Below are positions 52,201 to 61,909 of a DNA stretch of 64,000 nt, one piece after another. This DNA is from Fibrobacterota bacterium (GTDB lineage: Bacteria; Fibrobacterota; Chitinivibrionia; Chitinivibrionales; Chitinispirillaceae): positions 1-64,000 of the forward strand of contig JAEZKP010000007.1 in the NCBI GenBank assembly GCA_023436145.1, written 5' to 3'. The notes under the pieces are model-generated. The model saw only the letters and a list, made by a program, of their open reading frames with translations, did no database searches and was not told where the DNA came from. The first letter of the stretch is position 1. Each line of letters begins with the position of its first letter. The position numbers and the translations under genes were made by a program.

Positions 52201-55200
52201 TTATTCCGGTATTGGAACAGATAAATCCAGCCGGGTATCTTCCAGTTTCTTAATAATTTCCTGGGCACCCTGCAGAGCCGGATTTTTAGCAGTTTTCTGG
52301 TTGAGAAAGTAAAGAGTCCTGCTGATCTCATCAGCTGGATTGGCGGATGCAATGAGTTTATCGGTGAATTCATTTGCCTTGGATATTTTACCGGTCAACA
52401 CACAGGCGGTAATGGTGTAACTCAGAACCCACAATTCATTAGAGTCGATTTCCAGTACCCGTTGACCCGACTCTACCGCTTGATCATATTGGCCGGCACT
52501 GAAATAGGAGACGCAGAGATTCTCCTGTGCAGTCAGATGATCAGGTTTTAGTTTTACTACTTTGCTGAAGGATTCTATGGCGTCTGTATGGTGTCCCCAC
52601 ACTGAGTAGGCCAGACCCAGATTTAGGTGTGCATCAATGTTTTCCGGCGAAAGTTTTGTGACCTTCCTGTAAGCCTGGATAGCTTCACCATAATGCTCCT
52701 GGGCATGAAAAGCAGCAGCAAGGCTGTACCAGATTTCTGAACGGTCTTCACTTATGCTGGTTGCCTGACAATAAGCTCTTATGGCATTGTCCAGTTCGTT
52801 TCTGGCATGAAATACTAAACCCATATTGTACCAGGCGGTACTGTTTTCCGGCCATCTTCTAACAGTTTCAGAGTATACTTCTATTGCTTTATCATAGTTA
52901 TTGAGGGCGTGATAGGCTAAAGCCATGTTAAACCAGGCATCGGATGAGTCAGGGTTAATTTCAGTGACTTTAATGTAGTAGTTAATAGCATCTTCATAAT
53001 TCCCCAGAGCATGACAGGTGAGTGCCAGAAATAAAAGTGAGTCGCAGTGATCCCCCTGAAGTCTGGCTGCAGTATCAAGCGAGCCCAGAGCTTCCTGATA
53101 ATCTGCCAGGTAATAATGGCATACACCTTTATTATAATTGGAAAGAAAGTGATCCGGGAGCAATTCAAGGGATCTGATAAAAGCGTTGATAGCTTCCTGG
53201 AATTGCCCAAGTAATTGAAGGCAATGGCCAAGATTATACCAGGCCTCCTGTCTGGAAGGTGCGAGGCTGGTTGTTTGCTGAAAAGACTTGACAGCATCGA
53301 AATAATTGTCTACAGCTGAATAGGAGAGGCCCATATTAAACCAGATATCAGGGTCAGTACTCCATAATTCTGCTGCTTTTGTAAATGATTCCAAAGCCTG
53401 GGGATGCTTGGAGCATTTGGCAAAGGCTAACCCTCTTTTATACCAGGCATCGTGAGAGGTGGGGGAAAATTCGACTGTTTTACTGAAGGAGGAGGCAGCT
53501 TCTTCATACTGACTCAAGGTCATGTGAATACGACCTTTCTGAAACCAGCATTCCGGGTTTGAAGGTTCCTGGGTTATTGCATTCTCAAATGCCTCCAAAG
53601 CATCATCATACTGCTCTTTGACTCTGTAGGCCAGCCCAAGATTGAACCAGGTTCCTTCCTGAGCAGGGTTGATACTTACAGCTTTTTTAAATGAGTCAAT
53701 AGCTTCCTCATACATACTTTGGGCATAGAAATTATTACCCAGATTCACCCAGACAGAGGCATCATCAGGTGAAATCTCTGATGCTCTGGTATAGGCAGAG
53801 TTTGCTTCAGAAAAATTTCCCAGTGCTGTGAAAGCATGGCCGATGGTCACCCAGGGTAGGGTAGAATCCTCTTTTAAGGCGATTGATTTTCTTGCTGAAT
53901 CGATGGCTTTCTGGTTCTGTTCGGCGGCAAACCAGGCAGAGGCAACCTGATTCCAGAGATCTGCATCTTTTTCGTTAAGCGTTGCAGCCTGCTCAAAAGC
54001 TTCTGCCGCATCTTTATGTTTACCGGTTTTGCTGAACTCATTTCCCAGGGCCCGATGTGCTTCGATTAAATCCGGCTTTATGGAAATGGCATTTTGAAAG
54101 GCAGAAATTGCCTGGTCACAGTTTTCCAGAATAGAATTGAGTTGCCCGATTCTGTACCATGCATCAACATTGCCCGGTTCCAGTGCAACCACTTTCTGGA
54201 ATGTTTTAACCGCTTCCGGATTGTTTCCGGTTTTCTGTAGTGATAATCCCATGTTGTAGCAAATTTCGCTGCTTTCCGGTCCTTTGTCTATCGCTTTTAC
54301 AAATGAATTTACAGCCTGTTCGTGATTGCTGATTGCAGCATAACAAAGTCCCAGATTATACCAGGTGTCCTGGAAATCGGGATTGATTGAAGTTGATTTG
54401 GAAAATGCTGCTATTGCATTCTGATGATCCCCGGTCTTAAGGCAAGCCATTCCCAGATCAAACCAGGGCAGGTAGTTATCCGGGCAGATGGAAACTGCAT
54501 GATTAAGTGATTCTATTGCTTTCTGATATTCATTGTATGATGAAAACTCGTCGGCTATCTGAATATAATCCTCATACAGAATTTCGCGCGGAGATGTGGA
54601 GTCCATTAAAGATAGTGATTTATCCAGAAATGTTTGTGCACCAGAGAAATCATTTTGCCGGATAAGAAGTTCGGCTTTTTTGTGAAACAGCAGAGCCTGT
54701 TGAAAATCATTCATTGTTTCCATGCTGTTTTCCAGAAAGTCTATGACTGCATTTTCACCAGGTTGAACCGGGGCTTTGCTGCTTACCAGTGATTGATCAG
54801 CAAGAATAATTCCGTTGTAAAGGATATCGAGACAATCGGTGCATTGCCCAGGCAAAACAGCTCTGAACTCGTCAATATGCCAGAACAGCTGGGTTGCAAA
54901 ATTGACATTGAAGTGAATGAGCTCAAGGAATGTACCTGATAAAGAGTTGAAGACATTTTCCGGGTTTGACCATATCAGACTGCAGTAGTATCCTATGAGC
55001 GCATCACAGTAGCGCCGCTCGGAATAGAGTATCTCAGATGACAGGATCGATTTCTGAAACTGATTTAACTGATCTCCGAAGTGAGCTGCGCAGGTTATTG
55101 AATAGTGGTTAAAAAATGCAAGCAGGGAGGAGTCCTGTCTGCATGAGAGTTCCTGATGAAGATAGCTTATTAAACTGGTTCTGATTAGGGAGTGAACTCT

Positions 55201-56403
55201 GTTGTGGTTAACAAAGGAAAATTGCTCAGAGATACTCTTCATTATGGAATTTACCTCTGAAACTTTTACCTGCCATAATGAGGCAAAAAGTGAAGGATTG
55301 AATTGCCTGGTCATTACCAGGTGAAAAATCTTGTCTCTGACATTTGAATCAGTGCAATACTTCAGAAACCGTTCTACAATATCTGCGGTGAATTTATCCG
55401 AAGTGAAGTCTACTGAATCATCATCCTCACCCAGAAGATCACTGATCTCTATACCTTTTATGGCATAGCTGAACAGATCCTGCACCACTAAGGGAACTCC
55501 GCCTGTTAACCGCTCGATCCTTTCCGCATCGGCTTCAGTTACTCCGATATGGTTTTTGGCAGCCAGTTGCAGAATGTCCAGTTTGGTGAGGGTAATGTCA
55601 GCAAAATTGAGAACGAACAGCTGCTCTTCCTCAAAAACATTGCGATAACCTCTGGAAAACTGGCCGGTACCCGAAACGATGGTGATTAAACGTAAATCAC
55701 ACAGACGGTTTAAAAATTCTGATCTGAACCATTTTTCCATGTCCTGCTGCAGGTACTCATAATTATCTATAACCAGCATAATCGCTGTTTCGCTTGTAGC
55801 TTCCCTAAGCCCGGTTATAAGGATTTCTGCCAGCTTGCCTTCTGCTTTATCCAGTATTTCAAGATCCTGTTTGGGGATCTTTTTCTGAAGCCATAGCTTT
55901 ATCTGTTCCTGCTCAGAGAGCTCCGGAAAACCAGGGTCCAATAAATCCCTTTTCCATTCGTTGCGGATAAGCTCATCGGCTTTAGAAGAGGTTTTTTTCA
56001 CTCTGGAGTGGAGTTCTTCGAACCGGGAGAAACAGCTGGAAATGCCGGTGCTTTTAGCTGAAAAAATCTCATGAAGCGCTTTCATCAGTTCTATATTGTT
56101 GGATGGCAGACTCCAGTTTTTGTAGTACCAGTCTTCCCAATCGATTTTTATGATTTTCAGAGACTTATTTGATTGCTCACAAAAGTCACTGGCCATCTCA
56201 ATACACTGGTTTAGGGCAGTGGTTTTCCCTAGTCCATAATCGCCATGGAAAAGAAGCACGCGGGGGAAGTTGGTGTCAGGATCTTTTTGTTTCTTAAATT
56301 GGAGAAAGCTCCGGCTCTCTTTTCCATCATCCAGAAGTTTAGTCAGCAAATCACTGAAAAAACGCTTAAGTAACAACCGACCCACATAGATTTCTTTTCC
56401 CAT
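52201..56403 (-). CDS. STAND-like ATPase with a long TPR array
   Basis: This 1400-residue protein has an N-terminal AAA/NTPase module and about 22 TPRs. Walker A is VLLFHGDYGLGKTTALNQC and Walker B is AIMLVIDNYEYL. A further region resembling the winged-helix or arm part of STAND NTPases follows, with GGVPLVVQDLF-like GxP motif. From about residue 590 to 1350 the sequence repeats every 34 residues with W-x2-LG/MG and A-x3-F/Y patterns (WFDLGMACLKTGDHQNAIAA; WYNLGLCYAAISNHEQAVNS). STAND proteins work as ligand-triggered switches in signalling and in immunity. No effector domain is visible at either end. It is not obviously linked to a toxin, nuclease or phage gene, so a defence role is only a possibility. 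Confidence 0.85.
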   Translation of the reverse strand: MGKEIYVGRLLLKRFFSDLLTKLLDDGKESRSFLQFKKQKDPDTNFPRVLLFHGDYGLGKTTALNQCIEMASDFCEQSNKSLKIIKIDWEDWYYKNWSLPSNNIELMKALHEIFSAKSTGISSCFSRFEELHSRVKKTSSKADELIRNEWKRDLLDPGFPELSEQEQIKLWLQKKIPKQDLEILDKAEGKLAEILITGLREATSETAIMLVIDNYEYLQQDMEKWFRSEFLNRLCDLRLITIVSGTGQFSRGYRNVFEEEQLFVLNFADITLTKLDILQLAAKNHIGVTEADAERIERLTGGVPLVVQDLFSYAIKGIEISDLLGEDDDSVDFTSDKFTADIVERFLKYCTDSNVRDKIFHLVMTRQFNPSLFASLWQVKVSEVNSIMKSISEQFSFVNHNRVHSLIRTSLISYLHQELSCRQDSSLLAFFNHYSITCAAHFGDQLNQFQKSILSSEILYSERRYCDALIGYYCSLIWSNPENVFNSLSGTFLELIHFNVNFATQLFWHIDEFRAVLPGQCTDCLDILYNGIILADQSLVSSKAPVQPGENAVIDFLENSMETMNDFQQALLFHKKAELLIRQNDFSGAQTFLDKSLSLMDSTSPREILYEDYIQIADEFSSYNEYQKAIESLNHAVSICPDNYLPWFDLGMACLKTGDHQNAIAAFSKSTSINPDFQDTWYNLGLCYAAISNHEQAVNSFVKAIDKGPESSEICYNMGLSLQKTGNNPEAVKTFQKVVALEPGNVDAWYRIGQLNSILENCDQAISAFQNAISIKPDLIEAHRALGNEFSKTGKHKDAAEAFEQAATLNEKDADLWNQVASAWFAAEQNQKAIDSARKSIALKEDSTLPWVTIGHAFTALGNFSEANSAYTRASEISPDDASVWVNLGNNFYAQSMYEEAIDSFKKAVSINPAQEGTWFNLGLAYRVKEQYDDALEAFENAITQEPSNPECWFQKGRIHMTLSQYEEAASSFSKTVEFSPTSHDAWYKRGLAFAKCSKHPQALESFTKAAELWSTDPDIWFNMGLSYSAVDNYFDAVKSFQQTTSLAPSRQEAWYNLGHCLQLLGQFQEAINAFIRSLELLPDHFLSNYNKGVCHYYLADYQEALGSLDTAARLQGDHCDSLLFLALTCHALGNYEDAINYYIKVTEINPDSSDAWFNMALAYHALNNYDKAIEVYSETVRRWPENSTAWYNMGLVFHARNELDNAIRAYCQATSISEDRSEIWYSLAAAFHAQEHYGEAIQAYRKVTKLSPENIDAHLNLGLAYSVWGHHTDAIESFSKVVKLKPDHLTAQENLCVSYFSAGQYDQAVESGQRVLEIDSNELWVLSYTITACVLTGKISKANEFTDKLIASANPADEISRTLYFLNQKTAKNPALQGAQEIIKKLEDTRLDLSVPIPE

Positions 56404-56729
56404 ATGATACCCCGGTGATTTATTAGGATAGTCTGATGAATCTTTTCAAATATAGAAATGAGTCAAATTATTTGCAAGTCAGATCTATAGAATCGATTTA
56501 GTTCACTCAATCAATTCATAATTTTAAATATATATCCTTATCAGGGTTGTTCGTTTTGAAATCGATATTTAGCAGAAATGAAAAATAAAAAACATTTTTT
56601 TCCAGAACATATATTAACCCTGAAACGAACTATATTAATGTCGCGACTTCCTTTGCCTTCCGAAGGCTCCTAAAAAGGAATAGTACTGTTCAGGTATACC
56701 TTTTTCATTTCCACAGATTCGATTTCCCT
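56404..56729 (+). other. Divergent intergenic region, STAND gene and polA
   Basis: About 325 bp, AT-rich. A short inverted repeat with GCCTTC and GAAGGC lies near 56654-56666 without a T-run. No gene is present. The polA start at 56730 has no recognisable Shine-Dalgarno sequence; the bases before it are pyrimidine-rich (GATTTCCCT). Confidence 0.4.
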
Positions 56730-59411
56730 ATGACTGATAAAAAACTCTTCTTAATCGACGGTCATGCCCTGGTTTATCGGGCATATTATGCATTTATTAA
56801 AAATCCTCTGATTAACTCAAAAGGACAGTCTACCAGCGCGGTTTTCGGTTTTGCCAATTACCTGGTCCGTTTGATTGAAAGCTATAACTGTCCTTATATT
56901 GCCGTGGTAATGGATAGCAGCAAACCGACTTTTCGCCATGAAATCTATGCTCAATATAAGGCTAACCGGGAAGAGATGCCCGATGATCTGAAAACTCAAA
57001 TGCCACTTGTCAATAAACTCATTGATGCCTTTAATATCCCGATTGTCAGAAAAGATGGTCTGGAAGCAGATGACCTCATTGCTGTTCTTACCAGAAAAGC
57101 TGTGCAGGAATCTTTCGATGTATTCCTGGTGACCAGGGATAAAGATCTGATGCAGCTTATTGGACCTCATGTGAAAATGCTGGCTCCGGATGGAAGCGGG
57201 ACTTTAATGATGCTTGGAGTCGAAGATGTAAAGGAAAAAATGGGGATAGGCCCGGAAAATGTGGTAGATTACCTGGCACTCACCGGTGATGCATCTGACA
57301 ATATTCCCGGAGTCCCGGGAGTAGGGCCTAAAACTGCTCTTAAAATTCTGCAGGTTGGCGGAAGTGTCGATAAAATACTAGAAAATCCATCAATTCTTGA
57401 AAACGATAAACTTATCCAGAAAATTCAGCAAAACCGCGAAATGCTCTGTATCAGTAAGGCTTTGGCGACGCTTAAGGAGGATGTGGATGTGGAGATGTCG
57501 CTGGAAGGGCTTTTAAGGAAACCTTTTAACCTGCCTCTATGTATCTCTTTATTCAGAGAACTGGAATTCTCCTCACTTATCCGTCATCCACTTTTTGGCA
57601 GTACACCAAAAACCACACCAGCTATCTCAGTCATCTCTGACTCTGAACAGCTCAAAGAATTAGCTGATTCCATAGTTGAAGCAGGGGAGATGACCTTAGA
57701 TATCCGAAGCACTACTGAGCATCCCCGTGGTAATGAAATAATCGGAATTTCTGTTGCTATTCCAGAAAAAAAGACTGTGTATATTCCTGTTGCTCATTCC
57801 CAAGGTACTAATATTGACCTGAATATGGTTTTATCATGTTTAAAGGATGTGCTTCAATCACCGGAGATTAAAAAAAACGGTTATAATCTGAAAACTTTCT
57901 ATCAGATTCTCAAGGAGAAGGGAATATTTTTACAAGGGATCTGGTTTGATGTGTTGATCGCAGCCTATCTGGTCGATTCTGGAAAACGCGATTATGATAT
58001 TGATATTCTCGCTTCAGAGTTTCTGGGTGAAGAAATTGGCAAATTGGATTCAATTCTGGGAAATGGTAAAAAACGGGTTTCGTTTAAAGAAATTCCAATC
58101 GATACAGCTTCAGTATATTCAGGCCGCATCGCATCTGCTCTAGTTATGCTCAGAGAAAAACTGGATTTTCAGTTGCAGAAAAACAATTGTAAAACACTTT
58201 TTGAGACTATCGAGATGCCTCTGGTTACTGTTTTAGGTGATCTGGAGTGGCATGGAGTAAAAATCGATGTCCAGTTTCTTAAGGAGTTATCCTGCAAATA
58301 CAGCTTTGAACTTAATCAGCTTTCAGAATCAATTTACCAGCTTGCGGGTGAAACATTAAACCTGAATTCGCCTAAACAGATTGCTGAAGTATTGTTTGGT
58401 AAGCTGGCCTTACCAGGGGTAAAAAAAACAAAAGGTGGAGCTCAGTCAACCAGTGTAGAAGTACTGGAGAAGCTGGCTACGGATTACCCCATAGTACAAA
58501 AAATTCTTGAACACAGAGAAATTCAGAAACTGCTATCCACATACATAGATGCACTTCCGTCGCAAATATTCGCTCCAAGTGGCAGAATACATACTTCCTT
58601 TAATCAAACGGTGGCAGCAACTGGAAGGCTTTCCAGTACTAATCCCAACCTGCAGAATATTCCGATCCGCACTGAAATGGGTAAACGGATCAGAGAAGCA
58701 TTTGTTGCTTCCGATAATAAAGTGCTGATAAGTGCTGACTACTCTCAGATCGAACTTCGAATCCTGGCACAGCTCTCAAATGACCCGTTTCTGATTTCTG
58801 CATTCAATGAAGACCGTGACATTCATGCTCTTACTGCATCTGCTGTTTATAAAGTATTTCCAGAGATGGTTACTCCTGAGATGAGAAGAGCTGCTAAAAC
58901 CATTAATTTTGGCTTGATGTACGGGATGGGGCCATTGAATCTGTCTCGTCAGTTGGGAATTTCTTTTAGTGAAGCAAAAATGTTTATTGATGAGTATTTC
59001 CTGCAGTTTCCTTCCATAAAAAAATATATGGAAAACACCATTGAAAGTGCCAGAAAACTGGGATATACTGAAACTTTACTTGGAAGAAAAAGGCTTATTC
59101 CTGAAATAAACAGCACAAACAGAAACATCCGCGAAGCCGCAGAAAGAACAGCAATTAATACTCCTGTGCAGGGAACCGCCGCCGATATCATCAAGATAGC
59201 AATGATTAACATACACCGGGAGATTCCGGAAATCTGTGCAGATGCCAAAATGATACTGCAGGTTCATGATGAACTGGTATTTGAAGTTCCTGAAGAGCAT
59301 GCGGAAAAGATGAAGTCGTGGATAATAGGGATGATGAGTAATGCTTATCCTTTGATGGTTCCCTTGAGAGTTGATGCCGGGGTAGGTTGTAACTGGAGAA
59401 TAGCTCATTAA
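56730..59411 (+). CDS. polA: DNA polymerase I
   Basis: This 893-residue protein is a full-length DNA polymerase I for Okazaki-fragment maturation and repair. The N-terminal 5'-3' exonuclease (about 1-290) has LFLIDGHALVYRAYYAFIKN, EADDLIAVL and SDNIPGVPGVGPKTALKIL. The middle 3'-5' exonuclease domain (about 310-500) lacks its metal ligands: motif I reads LDIRST (E to R) near 324-326, motif II NLKTF where NLKYD is expected, and motif III YSGRI where Y-x3-D is expected. The polymerase domain has motif A SADYSQIELRILAQL, motif B RRAAKTINFGLMYG and motif C QVHDELVFEVP, all intact. Loss of proofreading is known in several PolA lineages. No Shine-Dalgarno is visible. Confidence 0.97.
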   Translation: MTDKKLFLIDGHALVYRAYYAFIKNPLINSKGQSTSAVFGFANYLVRLIESYNCPYIAVVMDSSKPTFRHEIYAQYKANREEMPDDLKTQMPLVNKLIDAFNIPIVRKDGLEADDLIAVLTRKAVQESFDVFLVTRDKDLMQLIGPHVKMLAPDGSGTLMMLGVEDVKEKMGIGPENVVDYLALTGDASDNIPGVPGVGPKTALKILQVGGSVDKILENPSILENDKLIQKIQQNREMLCISKALATLKEDVDVEMSLEGLLRKPFNLPLCISLFRELEFSSLIRHPLFGSTPKTTPAISVISDSEQLKELADSIVEAGEMTLDIRSTTEHPRGNEIIGISVAIPEKKTVYIPVAHSQGTNIDLNMVLSCLKDVLQSPEIKKNGYNLKTFYQILKEKGIFLQGIWFDVLIAAYLVDSGKRDYDIDILASEFLGEEIGKLDSILGNGKKRVSFKEIPIDTASVYSGRIASALVMLREKLDFQLQKNNCKTLFETIEMPLVTVLGDLEWHGVKIDVQFLKELSCKYSFELNQLSESIYQLAGETLNLNSPKQIAEVLFGKLALPGVKKTKGGAQSTSVEVLEKLATDYPIVQKILEHREIQKLLSTYIDALPSQIFAPSGRIHTSFNQTVAATGRLSSTNPNLQNIPIRTEMGKRIREAFVASDNKVLISADYSQIELRILAQLSNDPFLISAFNEDRDIHALTASAVYKVFPEMVTPEMRRAAKTINFGLMYGMGPLNLSRQLGISFSEAKMFIDEYFLQFPSIKKYMENTIESARKLGYTETLLGRKRLIPEINSTNRNIREAAERTAINTPVQGTAADIIKIAMINIHREIPEICADAKMILQVHDELVFEVPEEHAEKMKSWIIGMMSNAYPLMVPLRVDAGVGCNWRIAH

Positions 59412-59464
59412 TTCGAATGTTAAATCAGTAATTAAATAATAAGTGATCTGCTTTCCATAGCATT

Positions 59465-59498
59465 AAAAAAAAAGCCTCTCAATTTGAGAGGCTTTTTT
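59465..59498 (+). terminator. Bidirectional rho-independent terminator
   Basis: A nine-base-pair stem, GCCTCTCAA (59474-59482) with TTGAGAGGC (59484-59492), has A-run on the left and T-run on the right, so it can end transcripts of both polA and the convergent outer-membrane protein gene. Confidence 0.85.
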
Positions 59499-59518
59499 CT
59501 TAACGGAAAATAATCAGT

Positions 59519-61894
59519 TTACTCGTCGTATTCAGGTAACTCCTCATCTAACGGTTCCAGCTCTTCAGTACTTCCGCTTTTCGATTTACCTGAACTTTCT
59601 CCACTTTCCAGCTCTTTATTAAGCTCTTCTTTAAGTTTGTTGAGCTCTTCATCAATTTCTGCATTCTTTTCCTGGATTGAAGACCTGCTGGCAGATCTCT
59701 CAAACTTGGCCAGTGCATATTCCACATCTTCTTTGACCGTTTCTATATTACGTGCAAAGAAAGAGGAACGGGCAAAGTTCTGCACATTTTTATAATAGGC
59801 ATCGATTTTAGACTGGAATCCTTTCTGCAGTGTATGCAGACTGTCCATGGATTTAGCCACTATGGCAGACTGTCTGGAGCTGGCCAGTTCATAAGATTTC
59901 TCAGCCAGTACGTTATACTCTTCTGACAGGTTGAAGAAATCCGCTTTTAAAACTTCGATTTCCGATTGTTGTGGTGGATTGTAACCTGCCAGTTCTTTTG
60001 AAGCAGATTTCAGGAAGTTTACAGCCGGACCATAGTTCCTATTCATGGAAGCAGCATAAGCCTGTAAAAGAAGTCCTTCTGCCTTCAACACCGGGTTGGA
60101 AGCTATAGAAACTAATTCTGCACCAGCTTTATCACAATCTGCCCACTGACGAGCTTTAAGTGCGGTCCAACCTAACCCTAATAAAGCGTCTTGATAATAG
60201 CTACCGTTTTTATCAACACTACGTAATGCGGTTACGGCTTTTGCCAGAGAACCTTCCTGAGCAGCAACCTGTTCAAAGAAAATATACCCAAGAAATACAA
60301 AAGAACGGTCAATAATCTGTTTCTGAGCTTTTGTTTTGGGGTTATACTGAATTGCATTCTCAAGACTGGAGAGTGCACCATCGACATTGTCCTGCATAGC
60401 ATCTGCAACTGCAGCGGAGTGTTGGGCAAAAGGGAAATCCGGATGGGTTTCAGGAATCAGATTGAACAGTTGTTTGGCTTTTGAGAAATTGCTTTGTTTG
60501 AGCTCTGCCTGTCCCATGTAATAATATCCGTGATATTTCACAGAATCGGGAACACCCAGCTTATTAAGTTCATTAAACTGATTTTCAACTGCATCATATT
60601 TATTATCCCGGTAGTATACTCTCATCAGACCAAGATCGGCAAAGGAAACAGCAGAGCTTTTTGAATACTGCTCTTTTGTTTTCAGGTATGCTTTTTCTGC
60701 AGTAGCACCCATGTCCATGTTTTCCTGACAGCTTCCAATAAAGAAACTTACCCAGTCGTTTTTGGGGAAATCGGGATATTCGACAAAGAGTTCTGTAAAG
60801 AGGCTTCTGGCATCCCAGTAGTTGCCCTGGTTATACAGTTCGATTGCCTTAGTGTAAAGATCGTTTGGTCTCAGATCAAATCTTCTGGCCGCCCTGCGAG
60901 CAAAGATCTCTTCACGATGTTTACCAATATCGACCCGTCCATAAAGAGTTATACTGGACACATTCTCGTCATCTGTACTGCTCTCACTGTTTTTGATTGA
61001 CATATATTGGAAGAGGAAGGAGACATCACGGCCATTATAAATTGAAGGAAGATTCAGACCTCCGGCAAAACCCAGCCCTTCCAGACCATCTTCAGAGAGG
61101 TTGAGCAATCCATAAAGATTGACAAACCTCATAATCCATCCACCAAGTTTGGCATTTATTTCGAATTCAATAGCTGGGGCTGAATCCTGCATCCATAACG
61201 CTGTGTTGGTACCAATATCCTTAACTGAAAAATCGATAGTGGATTCAATTTTTCTTTCCCAATATGTGGAGTTCAGAGATGCCCTGAAGGTTCGTGGCAA
61301 CTGCTCATCACCGGTAAAGATAATATTCTGAAGTGCTGCACCGAATATGTGGGTACCGATAGCTGGATGAGCAAGCAGTTTGTAGGACAGACCAAAATCA
61401 ACACCAATTCCAATAGTGGTTTCACCATCAAAAGAGAGAATCCCTGTGGTGACATTTGCACCCAAAGTCAGACCTTTCCAAAGATTATTGGCATAGCTTA
61501 AAGTAATGTAGTTTTTGCCATCAACAATCTTTGGCAGACCATTAATAATTTCACCCTTATCATCGGTTGGATCATATGGTTTCACATTCTGAGTGGTAAA
61601 ATTTATACCTGCAGCCTGATAAAGACCTATTGGATATACTGCAGATAACTCATGAATCTGAAATTCACTGAGAGTTGAATTGAACGCGTATTTTAAAGAT
61701 AAATAATTCTCTTCGTTGATGAAGGCGGGGTTGGTGAGTGCTGAGCGGGAAGAGAATAAATAGTGCCATCTTTGGGTGATCATATGCTCACCCGGGTAAC
61801 CATCTGCTAACAGTTGAGATATCTGTCCGGCACCACAGACAAAAAAGAATATCAGAAATGGAATTCTGAATAAACGATTTATAGGTTTTATCAT
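59519..61894 (-). CDS. Outer-membrane beta-barrel/TPR protein
   Basis: This 791-residue exported protein has a signal peptide (about 8-30), a barrel-like N-terminal half (about 40-325) resembling PorV/PorQ-family outer-membrane proteins, with SRSALTNPAFINEENYLSLK and repeated amphipathic strands, then TPRs (about 340-640), and a C-terminal coiled coil with a Glu-rich acidic tail (LEPLDEELPEYDE). A barrel joined to TPRs suggests a structural link between outer membrane and periplasm or a surface complex. The type IX-like tails of other proteins in this window make a role in that pathway worth testing. AGGAAG lies upstream of ATG. It is followed upstream by two beta-helix genes on the same strand. 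Confidence 0.72.
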   Translation of the reverse strand: MIKPINRLFRIPFLIFFFVCGAGQISQLLADGYPGEHMITQRWHYLFSSRSALTNPAFINEENYLSLKYAFNSTLSEFQIHELSAVYPIGLYQAAGINFTTQNVKPYDPTDDKGEIINGLPKIVDGKNYITLSYANNLWKGLTLGANVTTGILSFDGETTIGIGVDFGLSYKLLAHPAIGTHIFGAALQNIIFTGDEQLPRTFRASLNSTYWERKIESTIDFSVKDIGTNTALWMQDSAPAIEFEINAKLGGWIMRFVNLYGLLNLSEDGLEGLGFAGGLNLPSIYNGRDVSFLFQYMSIKNSESSTDDENVSSITLYGRVDIGKHREEIFARRAARRFDLRPNDLYTKAIELYNQGNYWDARSLFTELFVEYPDFPKNDWVSFFIGSCQENMDMGATAEKAYLKTKEQYSKSSAVSFADLGLMRVYYRDNKYDAVENQFNELNKLGVPDSVKYHGYYYMGQAELKQSNFSKAKQLFNLIPETHPDFPFAQHSAAVADAMQDNVDGALSSLENAIQYNPKTKAQKQIIDRSFVFLGYIFFEQVAAQEGSLAKAVTALRSVDKNGSYYQDALLGLGWTALKARQWADCDKAGAELVSIASNPVLKAEGLLLQAYAASMNRNYGPAVNFLKSASKELAGYNPPQQSEIEVLKADFFNLSEEYNVLAEKSYELASSRQSAIVAKSMDSLHTLQKGFQSKIDAYYKNVQNFARSSFFARNIETVKEDVEYALAKFERSASRSSIQEKNAEIDEELNKLKEELNKELESGESSGKSKSGSTEELEPLDEELPEYDE

Positions 61895-61909
61895 GTTATC
61901 TTCCTTAAA

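Noticed and set aside
48617..56403. Long repetitive stretches as candidate satellite or CRISPR repeats
   Set aside because: The periodicity is about 102 bp and follows the 34-residue TPR units in the coding frame. The DNA copies are too diverged for a CRISPR array.
52201..56403. Anti-phage defence island around the STAND-like gene
   Set aside because: Neighbours are an FmdB zinc ribbon and polA. No nuclease, toxin, integrase or phage gene is near, so an island is not supported.
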